From positions 310,001-374,000 of the forward strand of contig NZ_WRPK01000002.1 of the NCBI RefSeq assembly GCF_009755815.1: DNA of 64,000 nt, in the 5' to 3' direction. Shown here in pieces: positions 28,434-37,675 of the stretch. Within the stretch, counting starts at the first letter, position 1. Each line of letters opens with the position of its first letter. The DNA comes from Flavisphingomonas formosensis (GTDB lineage Bacteria; Pseudomonadota; Alphaproteobacteria; Sphingomonadales; Sphingomonadaceae). Both the position numbers and the translations under genes were made by a program. The notes under the pieces are model-generated. The model saw nothing but the letters and a program-made list of their open reading frames with translations. It was not told where the DNA came from and made no database searches.

Positions 28434-30929
28434 CTAGAATTCGAATCCCACGTCGATGCCATAGGTCGGCGCCCGCTCGTAGATCACCGAGGCAACCGGG
28501 CCGAGCCCGGTGAACTGGGTGATGTTGCGGTTGTTTAAGATGTTCCGCCCCCAGGCTGCGACATAGGCCTTGCTGCCGGCGACATCGATGTCGACCAGCG
28601 CGATCCGCGCGTTGACGATCCACTGGAAGGGCGTCGTCGCCGCCTTCACCAGCTTGGGATCGGCGAGCACGCTCGGGATCTGCGCGGCCGTGGTGGCCGC
28701 GCCCGGCGTGATGTCGGACGTATGGAGGATGCGGCTGCGGAAATTGCCGTCCGCGCGCAGCACCAGCCGGCCGCCCGCCAGCACCGGCGGCGTCTCATAT
28801 TGCGCGGCCAGGCTGCCCGTCCATTTCGGCCGCTGGAACACCTGGTAGCCCGGCGCGCCCGACTGTAGCAGCAGGCCCGGGAAGACGCTGCCCTGATCGA
28901 ACTTCAGATCGGTGAGGCCGACATTGGCCGTCAGGGTCAGGCCGTTCAGCGGCACGATCGTATTCTCCCATTCGAAGCCCTTCGCCTTGGCATTGGCGGT
29001 CGAGATCACCGCCTGGGAGAAGGGGAAGGAGCTCGGCACGCCGGTCAGCTGGCCCGAGGTGGTATATTGGATGTTGCGGTATTTGACGCTGAACAGCGCC
29101 AGGTTGCTGCGGAAGCGCCTATCGAACAGGTCGGCCTTGATGCCCGCCTCCCAGCTCTTGGCGGTCTCGGGCTTGAAGGTGATGGTGGCGAGCTGCCCGC
29201 CGGAAATATAGCCGGTCGCATATTTGGCATAGGTCAGGATGCGGTCGGTCGGCCGGTAGTTCACGCCGGCGAGGAAGGTCGCGTGGCTGCGGCGATATTG
29301 GATCGGCGAGGTCAGGCGCGGCAGACTGGGATTCAGCGGCTGGTTGGGCAGATATTCCACGCCATGCTTCTTGTCGCGCGTGATGCGCGCGCCGCCGACG
29401 ATGTCGAACTGGTCGGTGATATGGATTTCCGGCTGCACGAACACCGCATCCGAAATCACCTTCACTCGGGTATGCTGATAGCCCGGATTGCCGAGGATCA
29501 CGAACGGCGTTCCTGCCGCGTCGGTATTCTGCCCGGCGATGGCGCGGGAAATGGTGGTGTTGAACTGGCCTTCGAAGCCCGCGGTGGACGCCTTGTCCTC
29601 GAAGTGCAGATAGCCGGCGGTGAGATTGAACCAGTCGGTCGTGATGTTGAGCTGCAGCTCGTTGCTCCACTGCTTCTCGGAATGCTCGCCATTGTTCGCG
29701 AGGAAGGTATATGGCGCGCCCAGCGGTCCGCTCGAATCGATCGGGAAGGTGCCGAACTGGGTTGGGATGGCGTTGATGAGCCCGCCGAGCCCGTCGAGCT
29801 GGAAGGCCGTGCGCAGATAGGCCTTGCGATAGGCCAATATGTCCTTGATCGCGATCGAATCGTTCAGCTGATATTTCGCCGTGAGATTATGCCCGTAGGT
29901 TTTGGTGAAGCTCGGTATGTGATAGGCGTTGTTCACCGCCTTCGGCCGCTTGTTGGTGATCGGCGTCATCGGATTCGGGCTGGTGTTGTAGAGCGCGTTG
30001 AGGAACAGCAGGTTGGGATTTACGCCGCCATATTGCAGCGTGCTCGAATCCAGGAGATAGGCAACGCCCTGGCCATTTGGCGTATAATGATTTTCCGAAT
30101 AGTCGAATTTGTAGACCAGATCGAGATCCGCTGTGAAATCGAACTTCACGGCCGCCGATACGGCCTCGACATTGTCGCTGCCCAGCCATTTGGGTGAGGT
30201 TGCGACGCCCTGCTTGCCGCCCGATGCCGGTCCGTAATCCCATTTCGTCCCGGCACCGAGATTGCGGATGTCGCCGCGCCGTTCGGAATGGAGATAGGTG
30301 AAGGAAGCGCTGATCGGTCCGAATTGGGGCAGGTCGATCCGCGTCTTGCTACGGATCTGATCATAATTGCCGTAGGTGAAATCCTGCTTGATGCCGAATT
30401 TGCCGCTCGGATTGCGCGTGATGATGCTGATCGCACCACCGGTTGCATTGCGGCCGAACAGCGTACCCTGCGGTCCTTTCAAGACCTCGATCCGCTCGAT
30501 GTCGGCGAATTCGAAGATCGATCCCTGCACGTTCTGGACGTAGACGCCGTCGAGATAGAGCGAGACCCCCTTGTCCGATCCCGCGGCGGAGCCGCCGGTC
30601 AATATGCCGCGCAGCGTATAGTTGGGCTGTTGGCTGCCGCCGGTAGCGACGCGCACCGTGAGGTTGGGCGCCACGGCGCTCAGATCGCGCACGTCCTGGA
30701 TGCGGTTGGCCTTGATCGTATCCGCGCTGATCGCGGTGATCGAGATCGGCACGACCTGCAGATTCTGTTCGCGCTTCTGCGCGGTGACGACGATATCCTC
30801 GACGCCGCTGATCACGGTGGATGGCGCACCCTGCGCCATGGCCTGTCCTGGGAGGAGGAGTATCGTCGCCGTTCCGAGCAGCAACGCAGCTTTCGACCTT
30901 TTCGCTTGATCCGTCCCGCCAATGCGCAT
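28434..30929 (-). CDS. TonB-dependent outer-membrane receptor
   Basis: An 831-residue receptor with a signal peptide (about 1-33, ending GQAMAQ) and a TonB box near residue 45 (DIVVTAQKRE). The plug domain includes LSAVAPNLTVRV, DGVYVQNVQGSIFEFADIER and the conserved IEVLKGPQGTLFGRNATGG. A 22-strand barrel ends in the aromatic GIDVGFEF. The plug is of the FecA-like/CirA type abundant in sphingomonads, which import diverse ligands such as siderophores, plant aromatics or glycans. No neighbouring catabolic genes indicate the substrate. Energy would come from the TonB-ExbBD system at 41.7-44.3 kb. Confidence 0.93.
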   Translation of the reverse strand: MRIGGTDQAKRSKAALLLGTATILLLPGQAMAQGAPSTVISGVEDIVVTAQKREQNLQVVPISITAISADTIKANRIQDVRDLSAVAPNLTVRVATGGSQQPNYTLRGILTGGSAAGSDKGVSLYLDGVYVQNVQGSIFEFADIERIEVLKGPQGTLFGRNATGGAISIITRNPSGKFGIKQDFTYGNYDQIRSKTRIDLPQFGPISASFTYLHSERRGDIRNLGAGTKWDYGPASGGKQGVATSPKWLGSDNVEAVSAAVKFDFTADLDLVYKFDYSENHYTPNGQGVAYLLDSSTLQYGGVNPNLLFLNALYNTSPNPMTPITNKRPKAVNNAYHIPSFTKTYGHNLTAKYQLNDSIAIKDILAYRKAYLRTAFQLDGLGGLINAIPTQFGTFPIDSSGPLGAPYTFLANNGEHSEKQWSNELQLNITTDWFNLTAGYLHFEDKASTAGFEGQFNTTISRAIAGQNTDAAGTPFVILGNPGYQHTRVKVISDAVFVQPEIHITDQFDIVGGARITRDKKHGVEYLPNQPLNPSLPRLTSPIQYRRSHATFLAGVNYRPTDRILTYAKYATGYISGGQLATITFKPETAKSWEAGIKADLFDRRFRSNLALFSVKYRNIQYTTSGQLTGVPSSFPFSQAVISTANAKAKGFEWENTIVPLNGLTLTANVGLTDLKFDQGSVFPGLLLQSGAPGYQVFQRPKWTGSLAAQYETPPVLAGGRLVLRADGNFRSRILHTSDITPGAATTAAQIPSVLADPKLVKAATTPFQWIVNARIALVDIDVAGSKAYVAAWGRNILNNRNITQFTGLGPVASVIYERAPTYGIDVGFEF

Positions 30930-31334
30930 GTGACTTTCTCCCCTGTCCGGTAGAGGATCGGTCGATGCTCAGGATTGCATGCCCCTTCTCACGCTTCAGA
31001 CAATAGGAAGGTTACGCGCCGAAACCGGCGCGTGCGGCACCCATCTGGCAAAGTCCTCACCCCTCATGGCCGGATTTTTGCCCGGCTCATTTGACGCATC
31101 CTTTGCGTGGGGCTGAGCATGAGCCTTCCGTTTCACAGGCGCAACCGGGACCGGGCACTGCGGAATTGTTGTAAACAGTGAAAGATTGTTTAGCTTCGTT
31201 TTTGCGGAGCGACGCCGTTTTCGCGACCGCGACATCGCCGGAAATCCTCGCTTCCCGGTCAGGCTTGTGAAGCCGAAGGATGGTCCGATGACAGGTCGGA
31301 CAGACTGAAGCCAGAAACCGGACAGGCTGGAAAC
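30930..31334. other. Upstream region of the TonB receptor; no gene
   Basis: About 400 bases between the receptor start and the terminator of the beta-barrel gene. A 79-codon minus-strand frame (30996-31235) is Arg/Pro-rich without recognisable content. A weak GCCGG..CCGGC hairpin lies near 31066-31085. A relatively AT-rich stretch around 31155-31205 (GTAAACAGTGAAAGATTG) is the best candidate for the receptor's promoter region. No TonB-receptor-associated riboswitch was recognised. Confidence 0.4.
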
Positions 31335-31368
31335 ATAAGAAAGGGCCGCTCCCCGGAGGAAGCGGCCC
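31335..31368 (-). terminator. Terminator of the beta-barrel gene
   Basis: Minus strand GGGCCGCT (31368-31361), loop TCCTCCGGGG, AGCGGCCC (31350-31343), then TTTCTTATG. It lies about 70 bases downstream of the stop at 31440. Confidence 0.85.
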
Positions 31369-31439
31369 GATCAGGAAAGAAGCGTCAGAACGGCTTATCC
31401 GATACCGATGGATTGCAGGCCGTTCTCACTCTCCCGCAA

Positions 31440-32099
31440 TCAGAAACGGACGCCGAAGCCCCCGAGCACCTGGTTCCGGTCGAACCGCACGCGGGTGTCC
31501 GGCGTGCCGAGTTCATCGGCGCCAAAGCTCTTGAAGCGGGTATAGTCATATTCCGCCTTCAGATAGGCATGGCGGTTCAGGGCATATTCCACGCCCGCGC
31601 CCGCACGCCAGCCGTCGCGATTGGCATGGGCATGATAATAGTCGAAGCCGTCGGCAACGGTTGCCCGGATCTGACCATTCACATAGGCGCCCTTGGCATA
31701 GACCAGCGCCTGGTTGCCCATCTTGGCGCCGAAGCGGGCGCCGCCCTCGATTTCGCGGCCCGGCCGCACGCACGCAATGGTATCGGCGCCATACAGGCAC
31801 TGCTTGGCGGTCGAGAAGGAAATGCTGCCGAGCGGACCCGCAACGAAGCGATCGCCGATCGGGAAATCATAGCCGATCAGGGCACCGCCCAGCGCACCGT
31901 CCTTATGGCCTTTTTCGGTTATCCGGGTTGCACCGTCATCATAGCGGGCGCGCGCGCCCACCCGGTCCCAGCCGCCGAATATCTCTGCGCGTGGGCCAGT
32001 GAAGCTCATGGCATCAGGCGCCGGCGCGGTGTCCTGCGCGAACGCCGGAGCCGCAGCCGCGGCGAGAGCGACGCTGGATGCGAGCAAAATGGTCTTCAT
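31440..32099 (-). CDS. Small outer-membrane beta-barrel protein (OmpA/Omp25-like porin family)
   Basis: A 219-residue protein with a signal peptide (MKTILLASSVALAAAAAPAFA, cleaved near residue 22) and an eight-stranded barrel of the OMP_b-brl type. It has alternating strands such as AEIFGGWDRVGARARY, ALGGALIGYDFPIG and GWRAGAGVEYALNRHAYLKA, and a terminal Phe (GGFGVRF). Similar small barrels are abundant surface proteins in alphaproteobacteria. Start at ATG 32097-32099 was chosen for the signal peptide. It has its own terminator. The two Cys residues in TAKQCLYGADTIACV may form a loop disulfide. Confidence 0.85.
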   Translation of the reverse strand: MKTILLASSVALAAAAAPAFAQDTAPAPDAMSFTGPRAEIFGGWDRVGARARYDDGATRITEKGHKDGALGGALIGYDFPIGDRFVAGPLGSISFSTAKQCLYGADTIACVRPGREIEGGARFGAKMGNQALVYAKGAYVNGQIRATVADGFDYYHAHANRDGWRAGAGVEYALNRHAYLKAEYDYTRFKSFGADELGTPDTRVRFDRNQVLGGFGVRF

Positions 32100-32411
32100 T
32101 GGTATTCCCCGTAATCTACTGAAATGAAAGCAGCACCGCCTTGGCGCCGCGGGGGGAGAAGCGCCGGGGCCTGGGATCGTTCCGCACAATCGACCACGTC
32201 AGCGGCCCTTTGCCGCCGCCTGTGGCCGCGGGGGCACGGTTTCTTTCATCCCGATGAACAAATGGGGCGAACGCGCCTCGGCCATGCGGGATCGGGGCGC
32301 CCGGCCGGAACCGCTCTCGCAGTGGACGCCGGCCCGCCGCACGGCTAAGCGAAGCGCCGATCCCTCGCCTTTTTGCAGGCGGGCGGAGATGAGCCGATAA
32401 GGAGATGGCCG
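32100..32411. other. Divergent intergenic region with one doubtful small frame
   Basis: 312 bases between the beta-barrel gene and the DUF442 gene. An open frame of 48 codons at 32254-32400 (+), MNKWGERASAMRDRGARPEP onward, ends just over the AAGGAG site of the next gene. Its Arg-rich composition fits unselected high-GC DNA, so it is not called as a gene. GCGCCGCGGGG-type GC-rich stretches dominate the rest. Confidence 0.35.
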
Positions 32412-32840
32412 ATGTTCCGCACGCTCGACGATACGATCATGGTCGCCGGTCAGGTGAACCCGGCCGACATCGCAGAAGCGGCCGCGCTCGGCGTCACCTT
32501 CGTGATCAACAATCGTCCCGATGAGGAACAGCCCGGCCAGCCGGCGGGCAGCGAGATCGAAGCGGCGGCAAAGAAGGCCGGTCTCGGCTATGCCGCCATC
32601 CCGATCACCCATGCCGGCTTCTCGATGAACCAGGTCGAAGCGATGCGCGCTGCGCTGGAGGCCGCGCCCGGCAAGGTGCTCGCCTTCTGCCGCTCGGGTA
32701 CCCGGTCGACGCTCGTGTGGGCGCTGGCCCGCGCGACGATGGGCGACGCGCCCGACGCGCTCGCCGCCAAGGCCGAAGCTGCGGGTTATGATCTGAGCCC
32801 GATCCGCGCGTCGCTGGATACGCTCGCCGCCCAGGGCTGA
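32412..32840 (+). CDS. DUF442 / TIGR01244 family phosphatase-like protein
   Basis: A 142-residue protein of the beta-lactamase-hydrolase-like phosphatase family (DUF442, TIGR01244). It has a dual-specificity phosphatase fold, with the P-loop VLAFCRSGTRSTLVWAL matching Cys-x5-Arg. In other proteobacteria the domain is fused to persulfide dioxygenase or a rhodanese (Blh/SqrD-type genes), linking it to sulfide handling. Here it stands alone. AAGGAG 9 bases before ATG 32412 marks the start. The physiological substrate is unknown. Confidence 0.88.
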   Translation: MFRTLDDTIMVAGQVNPADIAEAAALGVTFVINNRPDEEQPGQPAGSEIEAAAKKAGLGYAAIPITHAGFSMNQVEAMRAALEAAPGKVLAFCRSGTRSTLVWALARATMGDAPDALAAKAEAAGYDLSPIRASLDTLAAQG

Positions 32841-32942
32841 ACGCCCGAGGCCCGGATGAACGCGGGCGGCCCGCCATGACGGCGAGCCGCCCCGCCTCCA
32901 CAACGCCTCGCTTCCGGAAACGAGGCGCGCAAAGAGCCGCGA

Positions 32943-33428
32943 TCAGGCCGCGATGGCGACGTGACCGGATGCCTCCAGGAAGCGCTCCCAATTCTCGATC
33001 GTGACGCCGTCGCGATATTCGCGCTGCATTTCGGGGGTCAGCACTTCGATCATCTGGCAACCCTCGACCCAGAGCTCGATCACACCGAACACGCCGCCGC
33101 GCTTGCAATATTTCGCTGGCCAACCCTCGCGCACAGCGATGGCGAAAACCGCATCGCCGTCGAGCATCGTACCGATCGCCGCATGGGTCGGTCCGTGGCG
33201 CGGCACGCCGGTCAACAGGCCATAGGCATCCGCATCGCCCGGCGCGCGGCGCAATTCGGTGCCGCGCGGATAGAATTCGATCGCGGTCCGCCGCTCGTCG
33301 CCAGCCATCGCGATCCAGCTTCCCGCGATTACAGGCGGAAAGGGAAAGGCGCGGCCACCCCAGAGTTCGGCGATCACGCTCGCGGCATGGCGGGGATCGT
33401 CAGCTGCGAGCGAGAGATGGTAAAGCAT
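32943..33428 (-). CDS. VOC/glyoxalase-like hypothetical protein
   Basis: A 161-residue protein whose start, MLYHLSLAADDPRHAASVIA, resembles the first beta-alpha module of VOC (glyoxalase/bleomycin resistance) proteins. AIEFYPRGTEL and THAAIGTMLDGDAVFAIA fit the repeated module. The C-terminus (YCKRGGVFGVIELWVEGCQM) has an aromatic-rich closing strand. Metal ligands typical of enzymes are not obvious (His4 and His102 are candidates), so it may be a binding protein. AAGGAGA precedes the ATG by seven bases. It has no operon partners. Confidence 0.55.
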   Translation of the reverse strand: MLYHLSLAADDPRHAASVIAELWGGRAFPFPPVIAGSWIAMAGDERRTAIEFYPRGTELRRAPGDADAYGLLTGVPRHGPTHAAIGTMLDGDAVFAIAVREGWPAKYCKRGGVFGVIELWVEGCQMIEVLTPEMQREYRDGVTIENWERFLEASGHVAIAA

Positions 33429-33679
33429 TCAGGGTCTCCTTGTTCGTCCCCTGCCGGGGGACCTACATCGGAGCGCCGGATGCCTCAGTGACGGCCGTCA
33501 CACGCTCGATCGGGATAGTCCCTGCGCCCACCGTCTCCGCGGGCTACCATATTCACGCATCGCTTTGGCCGTGTGTTTCCTGCGCCATGCCAGCCCTTCG
33601 ACTTCGCTCAGGATACCTCCGCCTTCGGCGGAATCTGCATCACCCTCGCCATCCCTCGCCGGGATACGAAGCCGCCGTT

Positions 33680-34669
33680 CTACCCCCAGAACCGGGCCTC
33701 GGCATGATGCATCGTCCCACCCTCGAACCGAAATCCGTCCGCACGATCCTTGGAAAGCAGCAACGGCCCGTCCAGATCCACCCAGCGCGCGCCTTGGGCG
33801 GCCAGGAAAGCCGGCGCGATGCCGAGCGACGTCGAAAGCATGCAGCCGACCATGATCTCCAGCCCGCTCGCCCGCGCCTCGGCCGCCAACGCCAGCGCCT
33901 CGGTGAGGCCGCCGGCCTTGTCCAACTTGATGTTGATCGCCGCATAGCGGCCGACGCAACGCGCCAGGTCGGTCCGGTCCTGGCAGCTTTCGTCGGCGCA
34001 CAGCGGCACGGGCGAGACGACGCCGTCCAGGAGCGCATCTTCGCCCGCCTTTACCGGCTGCTCGATCAGTTCCACGCCGTGGGCGGCGAGCTGCGCGGCC
34101 TCGGCCGCGACATCGCGTCCCGTCCAGGCCTCGTTGGCATCCACAATCAGCCGCGCGGTGGGTGCGCCGCGGCGTACCGCCGCCACCCGCGCATCGTCGC
34201 CCTCTCCGGCCAGTTTGAGCTTGAGCAGCGGATAGCGGCCGGAGGCGCGCCGCGCTGCGGCTTCCATCTCCACGGGCTCGCCCAGCGAGATGGTATAGGC
34301 AGTCGTGAGCGGCTGCGGCGTTGCGAGGCCGGCCAGGCGCCACGCCGGCATCCCCGCGCGCTTCGCATCGAGATCCCAGAGCGCCGAATCCAGCGCGTTG
34401 CGCGCCGCCCCGCGCGGCAGCAGGGCCTGAAGCGCCCCGCGCCCCGCGCCTGCGCGGATCGCTTCGCCCACGGACTCGACCTGCGCCAGCACGCTCTCTG
34501 CGCTTTCGCCATGATAATAGATGGCGGTCGCCTCGCCGCGCCCGATCCGGTCGCCCTCGGCAAGCTCGACGACGACCACGTCGACATGGGTCTTCGATCC
34601 CCGCGCGATCACGAAGGCCCCGGCCACGGGCCAGCGTTCGATCCGCGCATCCAGCCTGAGCGGCCGCAT
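33680..34669 (-). CDS. Dipeptide epimerase (L-Ala-D/L-Glu epimerase family)
   Basis: A 329-residue enolase-superfamily enzyme of the YcjG/YkfB group, which epimerises murein-derived dipeptides. The barrel has the KLKLAG motif (K-x-K acid/base), Asp in LIVDANEAW and Glu in VELIEQPV as metal ligands, Asp in PLCADESC, and the second lysine in INIKLDKAGGL. MVGCMLSTSLG and the DLDGPLLL end block are typical. It is the third gene of a minus-strand run behind phaZ and the exported repeat protein, seven bases after the latter. An OPT peptide transporter lies on the other side of phaZ. Start ATG 34667-34669. Confidence 0.88.
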   Translation of the reverse strand: MRPLRLDARIERWPVAGAFVIARGSKTHVDVVVVELAEGDRIGRGEATAIYYHGESAESVLAQVESVGEAIRAGAGRGALQALLPRGAARNALDSALWDLDAKRAGMPAWRLAGLATPQPLTTAYTISLGEPVEMEAAARRASGRYPLLKLKLAGEGDDARVAAVRRGAPTARLIVDANEAWTGRDVAAEAAQLAAHGVELIEQPVKAGEDALLDGVVSPVPLCADESCQDRTDLARCVGRYAAINIKLDKAGGLTEALALAAEARASGLEIMVGCMLSTSLGIAPAFLAAQGARWVDLDGPLLLSKDRADGFRFEGGTMHHAEARFWG

Positions 34670-34676
34670 CCGCCGA

Positions 34677-36251
34677 TCAGGTCGTCGGGACGGAATCGTC
34701 GTCCTGGACCGCAGGTGCCGGGCCAGGAATGTCGCGCGGCGTGCGGGACGGCCAGAGCGACTGGGGCAGGATCCGGGCCGCCTTGTCGAACGCCGTCCTG
34801 ACGTCGGGCCGCGCCAGCAGGGGAACCCACAGCCCGCGCAGCCGCGACTGGCTCGGCGCCCAGAAGGCACCGTCGGGCTGGAACTGGTCGGTGATGTTGC
34901 TCGCGCCCTCGATGCTGCTCAGCGCGTGGACGGCGATCGCTGCGGCCTCGTCCCTGCGGCCGAGGCACAGCAGCCCCTCGACGGCCGCAGCCTCATTGTC
35001 GCTTGCCTTGGCCTTGAGCGCGTCACCCTGCGTCGCAGCCTCCGCGGTGCGGCCCAGCGCGCCGAGCGCGCAGGCCCGCGTCCGCGCAAGCCACATCGCG
35101 CCATAGTCGCTCAGCGTATCGCGTGCCTTGGCCAGCGCATCGTCCGCCACTTTCAGCGCATCGGCTTCGCGTCCGGCCTCGTCCAGCATCTCGGCAAGGC
35201 CGACCACACCGTCCACCGCCTGCGGCGTTTTGCTGAGATCCAGCGTCGTGAAGCCGTTGAGCAGGGCGATCGCCTCGTCGCGCCTGCCGAGCGCGGAGAG
35301 CGCTTGTGCGCGGTAGCGGATCACCGCCACCGCATCCTCGTCCATACCGACCGCGATCTTGACGGGCGCCGATTGCTCGATCGCATCCGCATAACGGCCG
35401 AGCAGGATGAAGGCGCGCACGCCATCGCGCAGCGCATGAACATCATCCGGGGCATCGGCCAGCCGGGCTAGCCGCGCGGTGGCGAAGCGGTCCACGGCCC
35501 TGCCGGAGTTGGGGCCGAGACGAGTCTCGATATCCGGCCAGATCGGCTGATAGACCCGTTCCATCGCCATGCCGGCCAGCAGCTCCGGCATGGTCACGCG
35601 GGGCAGCAGTTCCCGCGCTTCCTCGACCTGCTTCTGCTCCAGCAGCGCCTGGATCGCACCCTGCGCCAGAGCATCGCGCATATCGGGTTGGTCGTTCGGC
35701 TGCCAGTCGGCGCGGGCGAGCGCGATATAGGCCCGGTTGCGCAGAGTCAGCTTGTCTTCTTCGGTCAGCTTCTGGGAAATACCGCGCCAGATCGCGCCGG
35801 GCACCATGCGCAGCGCGTCCGGATCCTGCTCGGCCAGGGTGACGAGCTGCTCGCCGGCATCGTCGAACCGGTTCTGGTTGGCGGCGACGAAGATGCCGAA
35901 GCTGCGCACCATGCCGTTATTGGGTTGCGCGACGGCGAGCTCGGCCTGCACTTTCGGCACCTCTGCCGCACGACCCGCCGGGCCGAGGCAGGGCAGGCGC
36001 AGCAGTTGCACCATGTCCCGATCGCGGCCGGAGGGCAGGCCGGGCAGCAGCGGATCCAGCTTGGCGAGCGCGCCGCGACAGTCATTGGCCTGCGCCCGCT
36101 CGAGCGCCGCCGTGGCGGCGGCACGTACCGCCTCGCTGCGATCCTGGGGCCGCGCGATCGCAGGCTTGGGCGGAGTGACGCTTGCATTGCCAGGTGCAGC
36201 CAGCAGCGCCGCCGCACCGATCAGCGGGAGGAGGCTCCCGCTACGCCGCAT
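34677..36251 (-). CDS. Exported alpha-helical repeat protein (TPR-like)
   Basis: A 524-residue protein with a signal peptide (MRRSGSLLPLIGAAALLAAPGNA). A long array of paired helices resembling TPR/SEL1 repeats follows, e.g. ALLEQKQVEEARELLPRV, ALSALGRRDEAIALLNGF and ACALGALGRTAEAATQGDAL. It is probably periplasmic. The start overlaps the phaZ stop by 11 bases, so the two genes are coupled although their products should be in different compartments. No named family recognised. The C-terminus is proline-rich and acidic (GPAPAVQDDDSVPTT). Confidence 0.7.
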   Translation of the reverse strand: MRRSGSLLPLIGAAALLAAPGNASVTPPKPAIARPQDRSEAVRAAATAALERAQANDCRGALAKLDPLLPGLPSGRDRDMVQLLRLPCLGPAGRAAEVPKVQAELAVAQPNNGMVRSFGIFVAANQNRFDDAGEQLVTLAEQDPDALRMVPGAIWRGISQKLTEEDKLTLRNRAYIALARADWQPNDQPDMRDALAQGAIQALLEQKQVEEARELLPRVTMPELLAGMAMERVYQPIWPDIETRLGPNSGRAVDRFATARLARLADAPDDVHALRDGVRAFILLGRYADAIEQSAPVKIAVGMDEDAVAVIRYRAQALSALGRRDEAIALLNGFTTLDLSKTPQAVDGVVGLAEMLDEAGREADALKVADDALAKARDTLSDYGAMWLARTRACALGALGRTAEAATQGDALKAKASDNEAAAVEGLLCLGRRDEAAAIAVHALSSIEGASNITDQFQPDGAFWAPSQSRLRGLWVPLLARPDVRTAFDKAARILPQSLWPSRTPRDIPGPAPAVQDDDSVPTT

Positions 36252-37464
36252 GCTTCGCGATCCAGTCCTCGACCACCGGCGCGATGACCTCGCGCCAGCG
36301 GCGGCCGTTGAAGATGCCGTAATGGCCGACACCCTTCGCCATATAATATTTCTTGAAGCTCTTGGGCAGGCCTTTCGACATGGTGAGCGCCGCCTTGGTC
36401 TGGCCCAGACCCGAAATATCGTCCTTCTCGCCCTCGACCGCCAGCAGACCCACGTCGGTGATCGCGCCGAGATCGATCAGGCGGCCGCGATGCGTCATCT
36501 CGCCCTTGGGCAGCAGATGCTGCTGGAAGACGACGTCGATCGTCTGGAGATAGAATTCCGCGTCCATGTCGCAGACCGAGCGATATTCGTCGTAAAAGGC
36601 CTTGGTCGCGTCGGCGCTGTCCTCGTCGCCCTGCACGAGATGCTTGAACATCGTCCAGTGGCTGATCAGATGATTGCCGAGGTTCATCGCCATGAAGCCG
36701 GTCAGCTGCAGGAAGCCGGGATAGACCCGCCGTCCGCCGCCCGGATAGAGGAACGGCACGGTCTGGATCACATTCTGCTCGAACCAGCTGTGCGGGCGTT
36801 GCGTCGCCACCGTGTTCACCTGGGTCGGTGCCTCGCGCGTGTCGAGCGGGCCGCCCATCATCGTCAAGGTGCGCGGCCGTGCCGGATTGCCGTCGGCCGA
36901 CATGATCGCCGCTGCCGCATAGGCGGGCACCGAAGGCTGGCAGACGGCCAGCATGTGTGCGCCCGGGCCGATCGTCTCGAGGAATTCGATCACATAATCG
37001 ATATAGTCGTCGAGATCGAAGAGGCCGTCTTCCAACGGCACCAGCTTCGCGTCGCGCCAGTCGGTGATGTACACGTCATGCTTGGGCAGCATCCGTTCCA
37101 CGGTGCCGCGCAGCAGTGTCGCATAATGGCCGGACATCGGGGCGACGATCAGCAGCTTTGGCTGGCCATCGGCCACGCCGTGGCGGCGGAAGCGCTTGAG
37201 CTGGCCGAATGGCTTGCGCAGCACGATCTCTTCGGTGACGGCCACGTCCTTGCCGTCGACGATGGTATGATCGAACCCGAAGGCCGGCTTGCCGCGCGGC
37301 GCCGATGCATGCGCGAAGACGTCGAGGCCGGATGCGAGCAGCGGGCTGAAGCCGTTATAGGCCAGCGGATTGGCGGGATTTTGCAACCATTCGGAACCGA
37401 AATTGGCCATTGCGCTGGCGCCGGCGAGCAGCGAGCGCTGCATTTCATAGGCGTTATAGAGCAT
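36241..37464 (-). CDS. phaZ: Intracellular polyhydroxyalkanoate depolymerase
   Basis: Mobilises stored PHB granules. A 407-residue PhaZ1-type (Ralstonia PhaZa1-like) enzyme. Unlike serine esterases, it has a cysteine nucleophile, Cys175 in MLAVCQPSVPAY. The family blocks MLYNAYEMQRSLLAG (N-terminus), YITDWRDAKLVP, MGGPLDTREAPTQVN and the C-terminal GVGHYGIFNGRRWRE with the catalytic histidine are present. Start ATG 37462-37464 matches the conserved N-terminus. Upstream, two 16-bp direct repeats 21 bp apart (37553-37591) may be an operator. It leads a minus-strand run with the exported repeat protein and dipeptide epimerase. Confidence 0.94.
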   Translation of the reverse strand: MLYNAYEMQRSLLAGASAMANFGSEWLQNPANPLAYNGFSPLLASGLDVFAHASAPRGKPAFGFDHTIVDGKDVAVTEEIVLRKPFGQLKRFRRHGVADGQPKLLIVAPMSGHYATLLRGTVERMLPKHDVYITDWRDAKLVPLEDGLFDLDDYIDYVIEFLETIGPGAHMLAVCQPSVPAYAAAAIMSADGNPARPRTLTMMGGPLDTREAPTQVNTVATQRPHSWFEQNVIQTVPFLYPGGGRRVYPGFLQLTGFMAMNLGNHLISHWTMFKHLVQGDEDSADATKAFYDEYRSVCDMDAEFYLQTIDVVFQQHLLPKGEMTHRGRLIDLGAITDVGLLAVEGEKDDISGLGQTKAALTMSKGLPKSFKKYYMAKGVGHYGIFNGRRWREVIAPVVEDWIAKHAA

Positions 37465-37552
37465 GCATGTTCCCTTGCGGCCCGAGGGCCTACTTGGCTG
37501 TCCATCTAGAGTGCCCGGCACCCGCTTGCAATGAGACAACGCCCCGCGCAGC

Positions 37553-37591
37553 CGTGCGTTTCGCGCGAGCGAGCGTGCGTTTCGCGCGAAA
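37553..37591. promoter_or_regulatory. Candidate operator: phased 16-bp direct repeats upstream of phaZ
   Basis: CGTGCGTTTCGCGCGA occurs at 37553-37568 and again at 37574-37589, exactly 21 bases (two helical turns) apart. The second copy extends to the palindrome TTTCGCGCGAAA (37580-37591). It lies 90-130 bases upstream of phaZ and about 85 upstream of the divergent ABC exporter. Regulation is inferred from geometry. Confidence 0.55.
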
Positions 37592-37675
37592 AGCTGCTTT
37601 GAGTTGAGCGTACCGGCGGCCACTGCTAGGGGCAGGCGCACGCGCGCTCCCTAATTTCCCGCAGGTATTTTCCGC

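Noticed and set aside
30996-31235. 79-codon minus-strand frame upstream of the TonB receptor
   Set aside because: Arg/Pro-rich, no recognisable motif or ribosome binding site; described only as part of the intergenic region.
32254-32400. 48-codon frame upstream of the DUF442 gene
   Set aside because: Arg-rich and lacking a ribosome binding site; ends over the next gene's Shine-Dalgarno. Could be a leader peptide but unsupported.
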